Assembly (NCBI GenBank): GCA_035041965.1
Contig: JAPYMA010000057.1
Location: 1-64,000 of the forward strand
DNA: 64,000 nt
Origin: Anisakis pegreffii
Lineage: Eukaryota; Nematoda; Chromadorea; Rhabditida; Anisakidae
Direction: 5' to 3'
Both the position numbers and the translations under genes were made by a program. Below are positions 14,011-25,771 of this stretch, in pieces; the stretch's first letter is position 1, and each line of letters opens with the position of its first letter. The notes beneath the pieces were generated by a model. It had not been told where the DNA came from, did no database searches, and saw only the letters and a list, made by a program, of their open reading frames with translations.

Positions 14011-17000
14011 CTACTATCGTTTTCTTATCTTTCCCTTTATTTTTTCACTAGCATAAGGTTGCTGACTCGGATGTTACTAATATTTTACTTTCGACTTCAA
14101 CGTGCTTAATAAATGCATTGTTTTTTGGACCATTTCATAATTTAGCCGTTTTTTCAATTCACCTTTTGAAGTGTTTGAAAAGCTGGCGATTTTTTTAGAT
14201 CGCTTACCCGTTCAAGAATTCGATGAGCGTTAGGGCTATTTTTTAGACTTCTCAAAATTGTAACACTTTTCAAAATTACTTGTTTGAGTAGTTGCTTTCT
14301 TGATGTATTTATGAAACAACTATATGGCACTGCCTTAGATTACTTCGCTTTGTATAACGTTTGCTTTAATGATCTTTTTACAAACGTCCCTTAGCCACTT
14401 ATGCTCGATATCATTTCCAATCAATCTCCAAACGTTTCATTACTGACTGAAAAGTTTTTTGTTATGAAGCAAATACTTTCTTTCATGATCTTTGCTCAGT
14501 GGAACTTTTGCGATCAATGGTAGACATGAGAACAGATAGAAATTCAGTATAAGATTCTTCCACATTCAGACGCCCAGACAGCAAATTACTTTAATTTTCA
14601 ATTATTGCAGCCTTTGCAACTCTGTGGTTCGAGAGAGTATACTGCAAGATCTTTTATCATTCTCACATTACAACCAGAAATAAGTGAAAGCAGCAACGAA
14701 TCGCAGTTAATAAATTCATGAATTGTAGACGAATTCAAGTGAATATCACAATAGCACGCTATCATTTCGCGGAATGAGACGTTTTGGAGTTGGTCGTATC
14801 GGTGCAGGAATGGCCTCCTCCTCGTATACCCTCTTCTTTCAGCTTAGAAATACAAAATCTAATTTTAACTGCGGCATCAAAACGTCTCATATCCACATTT
14901 CGAATATTGAACAATATCGTTTAAATTGCATTCGCAATGAAGCAATAACTGAAGTCGATAAAATAAAAATAATGAAACAATATAACACGACAAGCTCATT
15001 TAGCACATTGAAACAACTAACGAAACTATTCAACTTTTCAACGCAGTTCGCATTTGAAACGCAAAACAGTGTTCATCGTAAAATCAGCAATGATATGGCC
15101 AATAATTATCACGGTCAATTCTCAGTTACGTGTAAAACATGCACGAAGCTATATGTGTAAGGAAAAGATGCATATACGAAGCATGAAGATGCGGAAACAA
15201 TTAATGAAAATACATGAAAACATAAAATGAATGAGATTTTAAAAAAAAGATTTGAGAGAGTCAGCGATATTTCAGATCCTCGAAATGGCTTTCGAAGGGA
15301 CCACGATAAAATTCAGCATCCAAAACAGACAACTACCATGCAACCACAGCAATCCATTTTTTCGGTGAAACATTTGACTTTTATAATTATAGATATATAT
15401 GCACGTCATAATCATCAACTACTGCAATGCTCTCAAAAATGGGACTACAACCATTAAAAATGAAATTATGATCCAACACAAGGAGGTATTTCGATTTAAG
15501 AGAATTCAAAAATAATAAATCAATAATAACATAATACGATTAAAAAAATGAGTTACCAAGTTTTGCTGTAAAAACACCTCAAACACAGACCTTGCACAAG
15601 GAGTGCATCAAAACCGACTCACAAATTCAATCGATAACAACAAAACTTGCTATAACCTTCAGAAATATAGACATGCTTTGAAGCAAATCAATCATTAGAA
15701 GTGCTGCCTGCTTGCAGAGAGTTCAATCAATTAGCATCATGAACAACATGTGAATTTAAAAAATAAGTTATGCACTGAACATTTCACATAAACATCAAAT
15801 AAATATGAAAGATTCCTAATCGTAACCAAATTGACTAGTACCAACGAAGTTATTAAGGATTACATACTTCTATATCGAGAGCATAATGTACCCATGACTA
15901 CATACGTAGCATTCGCATTATTTACATTATACTATTATCTGCTATTAGTGTTTGCTTAGTTCAATAAAAGAAGATGAATGATATTATGAAATTGAACAGA
16001 AAATACAATGCATGATACTAATGATAATAGCTAATAAGCTATAAACAAAACAAAATAAAAGCAACAATAAAAACGAGTAGTGCAGAGATTAGCTGCCTAG
16101 AATTAACGTTACAATTATCAGATGTACAAATGCAAAGTCGTTCAGTTACCTCAGTCGTTGAACTTGGTAACGTCGTGTGATCATCTTTACATCCCGTGCT
16201 TTCCGTGTAATTCAAGCAACCACGGCTTACCGTTGAATCACCTGCAATGATTTATGCGATGAACACTATGAAACATCAAAATCATTTCAAAACATTTTCA
16301 TATGAATACGTTGAATCGCAGTGAACGAGAAGAAGCTTGAAGTCTTCTTGAACAATTTCCTTACGAATACTTACGATAATTCAGTTGAAAGCCTTCTGTG
16401 AGTATCCGACAAATTTCCGTTGGAAAATTCCAAAACGAAAACAATTCGACTCTTATGGAATTCGTTCCGAAATTCGAACTTTGCGAAAGTGACACTCAAC
16501 GAACGCAACAATAATGAAAACAAAACAAAAATGAAAAATGGTAAGGCGATGAACCTTCATACAACAATTCGACTTTGTAACAAAAATAACCCCGACAACT
16601 GTTCCAACAGTTTGGATTTGATCCAGGGCACTCTCGACAAGTTAAGACTGGTCGTTCTATGAATACAACGAGATTACTTCATTAGCGGAACGAACACAAA
16701 ACAAAATAATACCTTTGCAGACTACAATGACTGATGATTTGTGAATAGGTTTGAAAATTAGAGTGATAACTTATTTGCAAAAAATTTTCTAACGCAGAAA
16801 CAAATTCTCAGTTGCACACTAATCAATGTAATTATCTGAAGGTTAAAGTAATCATCACTGCTCAAAACCTTTTCTGTCGCTTACTTGTTCGTTCGCCGTT
16901 GCTAGTAGAAATTAATAGGGAAACTGCGAGTGAACATAAGAAAATAGACCGCCACCAATTTGAAATCATTTTTCCAATGCACATTCTCAATTTCAAACTG

Positions 17001-17203
17001 AAAAGCATTACACAGTTTAAATAATTGATGGCAAACAAAACTAAAGTATTCGTCTGATTTACATGACACCGCAACGAATAATACAAAAATGGTGTCGTAT
17101 AAGTTCAGATGATTGATTAAGAACATCAAAGGTAATATAATAATAATAATAGGCTACTACTTTTATTGGAAAGATTATACTTTTAGCAGGAATTATAGTT
17201 TTA

Positions 17204-17265
17204 GCATGCCCTTGTCAGTCATGTTACGCTGCTTTTCGCACGTAACATGACTGACAAGGGCATGC
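17204..17265. ncRNA. Perfect 25-bp hairpin with 12-nt loop
   Basis: Arm 17204-17228 (GCATGCCCTTGTCAGTCATG then TTACG) is exactly complementary to 17241-17265, with the loop CTGCTTTTCGCA. A perfect 25-bp arm is far beyond chance. It could be a microRNA-like precursor, a regulatory RNA structure or a small foldback element; nothing else in sequence decides between these. Confidence 0.4.
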
Positions 17266-18499
17266 ATGACTAGCTTAAGACTAACCTAGGGGATTATCAC
17301 AGTTGATTATCATAACTGCATGCGGATAATAGGATTGCTGATAACATTATTTGCAGCAGATAACTCTTTTAAAACAAGCAAAATAAATCAATGTAAAATA
17401 CTAGTCAAAAAAAGAAATGAAATCGCTTTTCTTCGCAAGTCTCATTTGACTTAATTTCCTGTGGTCTCATCCAAACAAATAATACTGCTACTATACATTA
17501 ATTCCATAAAAACACATAGGAATCTCCTGAATTCATTTATGATTTGTAGTAATGTCTCGCTGATTATTTCCATCCAAATATAAACACGGTTTGGGTCAAC
17601 TTCTCTTTTGGCCAATTTTTTTCTCGAGACGTTCTTAACGCAAACATATCCGGTAGCAGATCTTTAACGCGCATGATTATCTTAAGACTAACAGTGCTAG
17701 CACCTCCACAGAAAGGAACGTTGTTTTTTTTGCAGTGAGAAATTGTCGTATTTGGATCTATTTTACCAGCAATAAACAGGCTGTCTGCAACGTGAAGTGT
17801 ATTACTTGCAACTTCAAAATCCTGCCCTTAACATGGAATACCTCATCAACAATCCACTTCTACCTCCATGTCAAATAATATTATCCACATACAATGATTA
17901 TCTACGACAAGTAATTTTGGCAAGAATAATTTTTCAGCGATAACTTGCGCTATTTTCTTTCGCTAGCGTTTTCAAACATCCGCTGAATCGCTCGCTACTT
18001 TTCATCTGTTAGCGAATGCTTACTTTTCCCAACACCAAGACATAAAATATATGCTTGCGCTCTTGCACTGACAAGTGCTCAATTCAAATTTATTGTATTC
18101 GTGCTATCGGGTCGAAGTTGAATTATCAATCACTTACTATAATTACATCACCAGCACTCCGTCTCATAAATGAGTTAAGTGCAATGAAGTTTTCTTCACT
18201 TGCGTTCTCGCCATGAAACGATGAAATAAGAGGCAAACAATCCAAACTCTCAAAAAATCCTCACACAGCATATTCATATTCTTGGAAGAAGGCGCAACTT
18301 GCGCTGCTGCCAGTTGATTGTTATTTATGTATGAATTTTGTTGTCGTCATTTGGTTAATTGTTTTCTGTTGGGGTGCGTTTTTATTTTTGACTGATGCTT
18401 ACTGTTCGAAAGATTATTTGTTGTGTGGAATGATTAAAGAGAAATTTTAAACTGTTGAATGGCTTCAAACATTCAAAACTTTTAAACTGCAATGAAATT

Positions 18500-18765
18500 T
18501 TACACAGGAAAAGACAGCGATACGATTGCCAATTTTGAGAGGAGATTTTGAAGTAGCGATCAGTGGAACCATTTTGCCGAGTAGGATTTTAGCGAAACTT
18601 ATCGCTATATTTTCGACTTGCGGCATATTCAGTGAAAAGTTTTCACTACTCTTTCATTAGCGGAGCTATTAGCGCATTATTTTTTGCGGAGCAGATATAT
18701 TTTTTCAGCGAATTAGCGATGAACGGAACTATTTTTTTTGTTCAGTAGCGCACCCATCACCAAAA
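18500..18765. repeat. Interspersed short element, copy 1 (possibly non-autonomous hAT-like)
   Basis: This stretch shares its order of motifs with 52610-52830: GGAAAA...TTTGA, a GCGAT(C/T)AGTGGA block, GTTTTAGCGAA or ATTTTAGCGAA, CTTGCGGCA or TTTGCGGCA, TTCAGTAG, ATTAGCGAT and an end in AGTAGCGCACCCATC or CTAGTGCGCCCATC. The reverse complement of the right end, GATGGGCGCACTAG, resembles hAT-type terminal repeats. Fragments of similar composition near 17925-18020 may belong to the same insertion. Confidence 0.5.
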
Positions 18766-21700
18766 GTAATGAACTGAATCATAATAACAAGCAAGAAATT
18801 TCAGAATCAATAATTGAAACTCGGTCATATAATACAGATTTATCAGTCACATAATATCGAGCATAGGTCACATAAGTCGATCTCTCAGGGTTTTTTTTTC
18901 TGAGTACAATAGATGGAATAATCAAACGATGAACAGCTCTATTAAAGGATGTTCGCAGCATTCAATGCGTACTCAACTCAATATGAATGCATATGCGAAA
19001 GCACAATGCAATATTCGAAAAGGAAAACAAGCAGAATAATGCATGAGAGAAAGAAAACGAATAGATGCCAAATGCCAAATCAAATAGGCTGTAGGAAATG
19101 GACTATCGTCCAATTGGAATGCTTACCGACAACTTACTATCAAAATCAATAAGCTGTACAAATATTCAGAAGATAACTTGAACACAGGAATGTACTTCTT
19201 CTGTGATTACATGCTTAAACATTGAGAATAATTTCGGAAAAAAAAACAACCCACTCACATTTCGGAGGTAATGGGTACATCTCAAGATCTCAAAGGTCTC
19301 CGACTTCGGGGAACTCCGAGCTCAACCTCTCTCCACCCGAACCAACTCTCGTATAAAGCATAAAGATTAGAGGAAACGAAACATTGAGAGGAAATTTATA
19401 CTGAAAAGTTGATGAGCAAATTATTTTTGGTGGAATTATTTGAAGAAGTTCTGAATCCGCATGTAACAATGAAACAAAACGCAAATTTCAATACTTAAAT
19501 AATCGCAGAATAAATGAATCAAAAATGATCTAATTGAATCAAAAATGATTCACATTGGGAATGTGGCCATAATATTAACAGCTTACGCATATGAGCAATG
19601 TAAAGCATTGAAAACAGATGAGGAAATTTGGAATTAAAAAATTTTCGTTCCATTTTGCGTTGGTTAAAACAATTCATTTGGTTAGTTGTTATTTTATGGT
19701 TGCTTATCGTTAAATAGTGATTCATGCGCATAAGCAAACACAATATGAAAGAATGAAAAGGAATGCATGGAGAACAAAAATGCGGATTATTTAATGTATT
19801 TGAAAGGTAAATTTTTGGAAAATGTTTCACTGCTTATGATGCAACCAAATCAATGCAGTGATTGTTGAGTGATACACCGATGAGAGAGTGGCGAAGATGA
19901 CAATTGATACTTGCAAATAACAATCTCTTAAATGAGAGCAAATAAAACGTTTCTTATGAAAACAAATTCGAAATTGGAAGTATGTCGACAGGTAGGCAAA
20001 GACGATGCAAGACAAAAAAGCAAATCGAATGAGCAAACACATACGAGATGATAGCTAACAATGAGCAAATATGACCGTTAATAGATGATGCACACAATTG
20101 AAGAATGCCTCAAATTAGCATACCATCAGAACGACGAAAACAGCTGACTAATGATGCTATCGACATGAAAAATTGAAATGAGTAATGCTCAAAGCGTGTG
20201 AAACGCGTAACAGCCATCGACTGCATTCGCATCAGTTTTATCGGCACTGCCTAGTCATAGGAGTAAACGCAGACACTGAACCCGATTCAAGCGGATAACG
20301 CTGAAACTCGAATGCAACGAGTGTCTCATGACCAGCTTAAACGCTACTCGATTGTGCAAGAGAGCAGTAAAATATTTTGACGTACATATAAACCAAAAGA
20401 GTTTCACATTCACTTTGAATACTTTTAGGAATTTATAATTTGATAGGCCTGAAACGATTATCGCATTTCTTAACAAAAGATGCATTTGACGTTAAAAAGT
20501 ACGTAAAACTTTTCGTAGTTCCTCAAATAACGACACCAATCGTGATAAAAAAACTGTAGAAAATCAAAATATTCTCATTTTTCCACGCTGATGCAACAAG
20601 ATGCGTCAATTTGAAGACAACGAACTAGGAATGCAGTAAAATGTTCGCTTTAATAAGCACTTGGGAAATCTTTCGCAAATTTGCGAAAAATGAAACCAAA
20701 AAAGTTGCTTAGACATCGTTCGGAATGCTCCCTCTTCCATCTGTCTGCATATTTCAGGAATTAACCGAGTGCCAAGTACCACCTTTTAATTGCATCACTA
20801 TTTCGAAAATACGAACGTTCGTTCATGCAGTTTACGGTCACCGAAACCGGTTTGATGTAACCGAGAACAGAAGGAAACCACTCGAAATGACCTTTAGATT
20901 GGGGATCAAATTGAATGCAGTGAAGACATACATAAATAAGAATGCATTACGAAATTATCACCGCATTCCACAACGCACTAACAAATACTTTCGACGATTG
21001 ATAGCAAGTAAAATGCGAGATTCTGTTCAAATGGTACTAAAGGAATCACATAATTCAATCTTCTTGAATTCAACTGATAATTTTGAAATGACCACAGTGA
21101 TAGTAACTTATGCGAAATTCGTTAACGGTGTGAACAGAAGCGAAAAACAGATGAATGAATCGAAAATAAGGAATATTGGAAATGAAAACAATACTTTTTA
21201 AACAGACTAATATGCGGTTGGTTGCACAATGTTTTTTGCCAAACATAATTTCGTTACAAATGATCTCGAGAGTGCTTTGTGCATATTAATGAAGTTCGCA
21301 AATACTTCATAAATACATAGCAGAACGCATGAAATTATCACATTACAACTTGACAGTGCCTAATTTCAGTATCGCAGCACCACAATTCGCTTCAGACTTC
21401 AAAAATCGCTGGAGCACGTTTTGCACAAAAATCAAAAATTTCCATGGCATTCAAGATTTATTCTTATAGTTTTTGAGAAAACGTTTGCATCAATTTGGGT
21501 GAGAGGGACTAGAATTAGGAGAGATAACACGAAGCTGTTTTTGAGTGCAATCGAAAAACTGACATTCTTACAATTACATACATATACCGGTAGCAGTTGA
21601 AATGCTCAGCTCGATTATCCTGCATTCTGAGTAGAACACGGAGTGACTGCAACACCTCATCGAGCAGTAATATAGCGAAAGTGAGAAGTAATTTGTAAAA

Positions 21701-22353
21701 AAGGAATACGTTGTTATTGAAACGCTCATAAATTAGATCAACGCATTAACTCCAAGTGAACATGACGAACAACATTTAGAGCAAAGTTGGATCGATGCTC
21801 ACCAACCGGAAGCGAGTGATCGATCGATCAGTCGACGGCCTCGAAAAATCAAACTTTGGTGGCTACCGGAAGAAATTTTTCCATTGACACCTCGAATGTT
21901 TTCACGACGATCACAAACGATAAATCAAATGATCAGTGCAAAAGAAACCTCTTGTCGAAAGTTAATGTAACAACACCTGTCATGAGTCACTAATTGACTA
22001 GAGAATGTTTTGCTAATGAATTGTTAGCACTCAATTTTGATGGTGGCATCACAGTTCAAAGTCCGAGGTGACATGATAGACGGCAAAAAAAGGTAAAGAA
22101 AAATAATAATACGAAAAGATGAAATGATACAAAAAAGTGGGATTAAACATGATGGACAATAGACAAAGTTCAAGCGAATGCATTGAATGAGTCATGATCG
22201 GATGTTTGCTTTCGTGTGGGTGTGTTTATTGATTCAGGCATTGATGACACGATTCGGGGATGAGTCTCGAATTGAGACAACGCATAACAACGATCACTAC
22301 GCACTGCACTTCACAACGAAATTTCGTTCATGTTGCTGCTGGAAAATACAAAT

Positions 22354-22381
22354 ATGTGTGTGTGTGTGTGTGTGTGTGTGT
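22354..22381. repeat. (TG)14 microsatellite
   Basis: An uninterrupted TG dinucleotide tract of 14 units. It creates Cys-Val strings in overlapping open frames, which are therefore not taken as coding. Confidence 0.95.
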
Positions 22382-25202
22382 AACAACGGGCAGAATAAAG
22401 CACGTAACAGAAAGGCAGATTTCTACATCGCATGCTGGCGATTTTAAAGTTTCAGTAATGCGCTACGGCGTCTCAGTTATGCTCTCATCTATCGACTTGC
22501 ATTCACGGAATTGATTCAGTGGTTTTTCTGACTCATGTAAGACAAGGAGCAAAATATTAAAAGACGAAATGATTAATATGAAATGATGAAAAATTGTCAA
22601 AATTTCGACGATTTGAAACGCAACATTTGATCACTTTTTTGGAAATGATATTTCAGCTAAACGATCGTGTTTGCAATTACCATAACGATGAAGAAAACGA
22701 CAATAATAACGAAATAAAAGAACGAATTATTCCCAAAAATAGTGCAATGCTCGTTTTTGATTAGAAAGTCATCGTTTCCACAACCTGGTAGACAGACACA
22801 CTTTGTTGTTTAAGGTTACACATGAATAACCTCATGTACTTTTCCCCTTCATTCCCTAAATCTCCACGAAAAATAGACTCTCGTCGTGAAAAATATTCAA
22901 TCGTAATCACTACGATGTATTCAACACAGAAATTATACGAAAATGGCAAAATCACACGAATGTTATTCTCACAGTCATTAAAGTGTTTATGGAAAAAAAT
23001 TTCGAGTATAACGATGTGTTTCACAACAAGCGATAATTTGGAAAGAACGTCGAAACTGTTACACGTCACAAGCAGTATTTGAAGAGTTATCTATAAGGTT
23101 ACATTTTATGAAACAAGGAACATAAAAATTCAAATCATTCTCAATAAAATATGATACAAAAAATTTTTCCTATGGAAATGAGGAAATACAAAACTGATCG
23201 TATCAACAGATAAATAAACCACCAACCGAAACAAAAACAGCAACAAATAAACGTTTCAAGCAACAAATCCTTTCCTGACTTGCAAAAACGAAATATTTTT
23301 CTTTTTTCACTTACAAAATGAACTAAGAAAGAATTCACAACGAAAAACACCAATTCAACCAATTGAAAAATATCATTCGAAACAATTTCATCTCGTTCTG
23401 AATGAATGAAAAAGGCCAATTGGCAATTTAATTGCAGCAAACCAACGCACATTGACTGATATTAAAACGAACTGACCAATGCTTCAAATGAACACTTTGA
23501 ATTAATTCGTTAATTAATGAACATATTAATTCATCAACTTTCCCTAAAACACATTTTTTTGCAATGCAAATCTTAAAAAAATTATCCGAAAACTCATTCA
23601 TTCTCTTATCAGACATCAATGTCGCAAAACAGTCTACTGAGAATGCTTTTTCATACAACAACAGAAAAGTTCCTTGACACACTTTCCTGCTCTGAACACC
23701 CCAATTTAATTCCACTCTCACAAACAATCAAAAAACAAACCGCTTCAAACAAAAGCGAAGAATTGCACAAATGAATATTGTCAATCACTGATTTGCACAA
23801 ATCATTCCACAAAATAAAGCAGATATATTGAAATTAATTTAAATAATTACACTAATCATACAAAAAACGTTCCAATGTATAATATCAGTCAAAAACGTTG
23901 ATGCTCTGTATCTGATTCACAACAACGATAATCAACAAAACGACCAGTTGTTTCTCAACAAGCTTATTGAACAAACTGTACTGCACATTTATTTGCTCAA
24001 CAATTCAAACAAGCACAATCCGCCCTATCACACTCATCTTAATGTAACTAAAAATGGAATTTTATCAACCCAAAGAATTCAGAGTACGTATCAACAACAT
24101 GTATATGACACGCCATCAAGCGCATCGCTGCAATTTGAACTTGATAATGTCTGGACGAGTTACTTTAGTGACAGAAACTATTGGAGAGCATTCATTGAAT
24201 GTATTCGTTCAAAACAGAAAACGATCGAACTGCACCATAGAGCCTATTGCTATATTAATTATAACTTTATTCAGTGTTTTCCGGAAGGAAAGAAAAGTGT
24301 ACAGTTGCCGAATGATACGCAAACATCAGTGGTCATTTCAAGAAATCGAGTTAAATTTGCATTAAAACAATAAATTACAAAGGGAATAACAGATAGTGAT
24401 CACGAAAATTCTTCGACGAACACATGAGAAATCGTTTTGAGTAACTGAGAACAATTGTGATGCAACAAACCGAACGTCAACGATCCAATACAACAAAAAT
24501 GTCACAATAAAAGTATCATTAATAAAGGATGAACGCAAATTATTTGTTGAAACAATAATATTGTTGACAAGTTCGGAAACGTGTACAGAACTGATGATTT
24601 TAACGATGAGCTTTTCGAGCTTTCTTGGAACAGAAACACAATCAGCATTTTAACACTTCAATTTGATTGCTATATTCAGATAAGATGGATGTCAAATTCT
24701 GAACATGTCAAAAGCAAAACTTTTTTTAAAGAACTGATTGCACAGTTGCTCTGAATTCATCCACTAAACTCGCAATCAATTATCAAACTGTAACCACTGA
24801 GGTAACAAACAGAATGCGCCGCAAGCTACACACTTGAACACAATCAAAATCAAATTCAACTGGTCATTCAAAAAATTCAACGAAACATTTCAAGTGGATT
24901 ATCATTTAGTAAAAATCGCATCAGTCCCAATAAAACATCGATTGGCACGAAGAAGAGAAAAGACGACTGTTGAAACGGAGAACAGATGATGACGAAATCA
25001 ACGAAAAACGACTCAATCGATCGCGAAGTGGAAGTAAAATGAAAGAGAAGGACAAGGCTGATGCAAATAAATGTTCATTATCAATGCTGATTATTATGAA
25101 CCCATAACAATAAACGATAAAAGATACGAGTCATTTAAAACGTCTCCTGAGATTTACATTATTATTAACATTTACTGCAATCACTTCAACTGTATATTAC
25201 AT

Positions 25203-25208
25203 TTTATT
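25203..25208 (-). terminator. Possible poly(A) signal of the E2F gene
   Basis: TTTATT on the + strand is AATAAA on the - strand, about 560 nt beyond the E2F stop and the first such site I see there. Confidence 0.4.
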
Positions 25209-25771
25209 AGGTAGATAGGTATATCGTATCATTTTATAGAGTACAATCACTGAGATTGTTATTCTTTTTAAATTTTAAAAATCATTGAACACAATTGGTC
25301 ACTGAGAAATGCGAATATCAGTTGTATCACGACTTTGTTCATCGTACGACCGTCTAGATTCAGCTTTGCACGCAATGTTATTTTCATGTTCCAATCAACT
25401 TTTGTTAGCACATGTCAAGATTCTCGAATGAATTTATGTACATACTCATACATGCACATAACCGAACCAGTTTTTGTTCGCAGTAATCTCGTACACAAAA
25501 ACAATCTCAATTGATGAAACAGATTAATAATTCGATTATAAATTGACATTTCCAAAGAGGAACAATTAAAATAAAACAAGTAAATTATGTTTTATGATCA
25601 CAGCCGAAATAAGAGAAGAACTTTATAGAAGGACGCACCACAGAGCATTGTCAGCAGAAAAGAAAACGAAGGAGACGAGATCAGCAGAACTAACAAAAAA
25701 TAATCAACTGTTGTGAATGAAACCGATAGAAAATACGCGTAATGATGATAGTAATTAGGCTTAGGCAGATG

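Larger units (their letters stand above)
14011..25202. other. Gene-poor stretch of about 11 kb
   Basis: No exon chain or RNA gene could be supported. The + strand is visibly rich in A and poor in T through most of it, which lengthens open frames on that strand by chance: 14774-15160 (128 codons), 20725-21201 (158) and 23948-24373 (141) show no recognisable domain, no splice context and low-complexity composition. Structured items are the hairpin at 17204, the interspersed repeat at 18500 and the TG tract at 22354. Confidence 0.5.

Noticed and set aside
20725..21201. 158-codon open frame on the + strand, with 14774-15160 and 23948-24373 of similar kind
   Set aside because: The + strand here is poor in T, so stop codons (all starting with T) are rare and long frames arise by chance. 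There is no domain, no splice context and no codon or composition contrast with the flanks.
22187..22514. Two open frames with Cys-Val strings
   Set aside because: They read through the TG microsatellite; a repeat of this kind is open in several frames.
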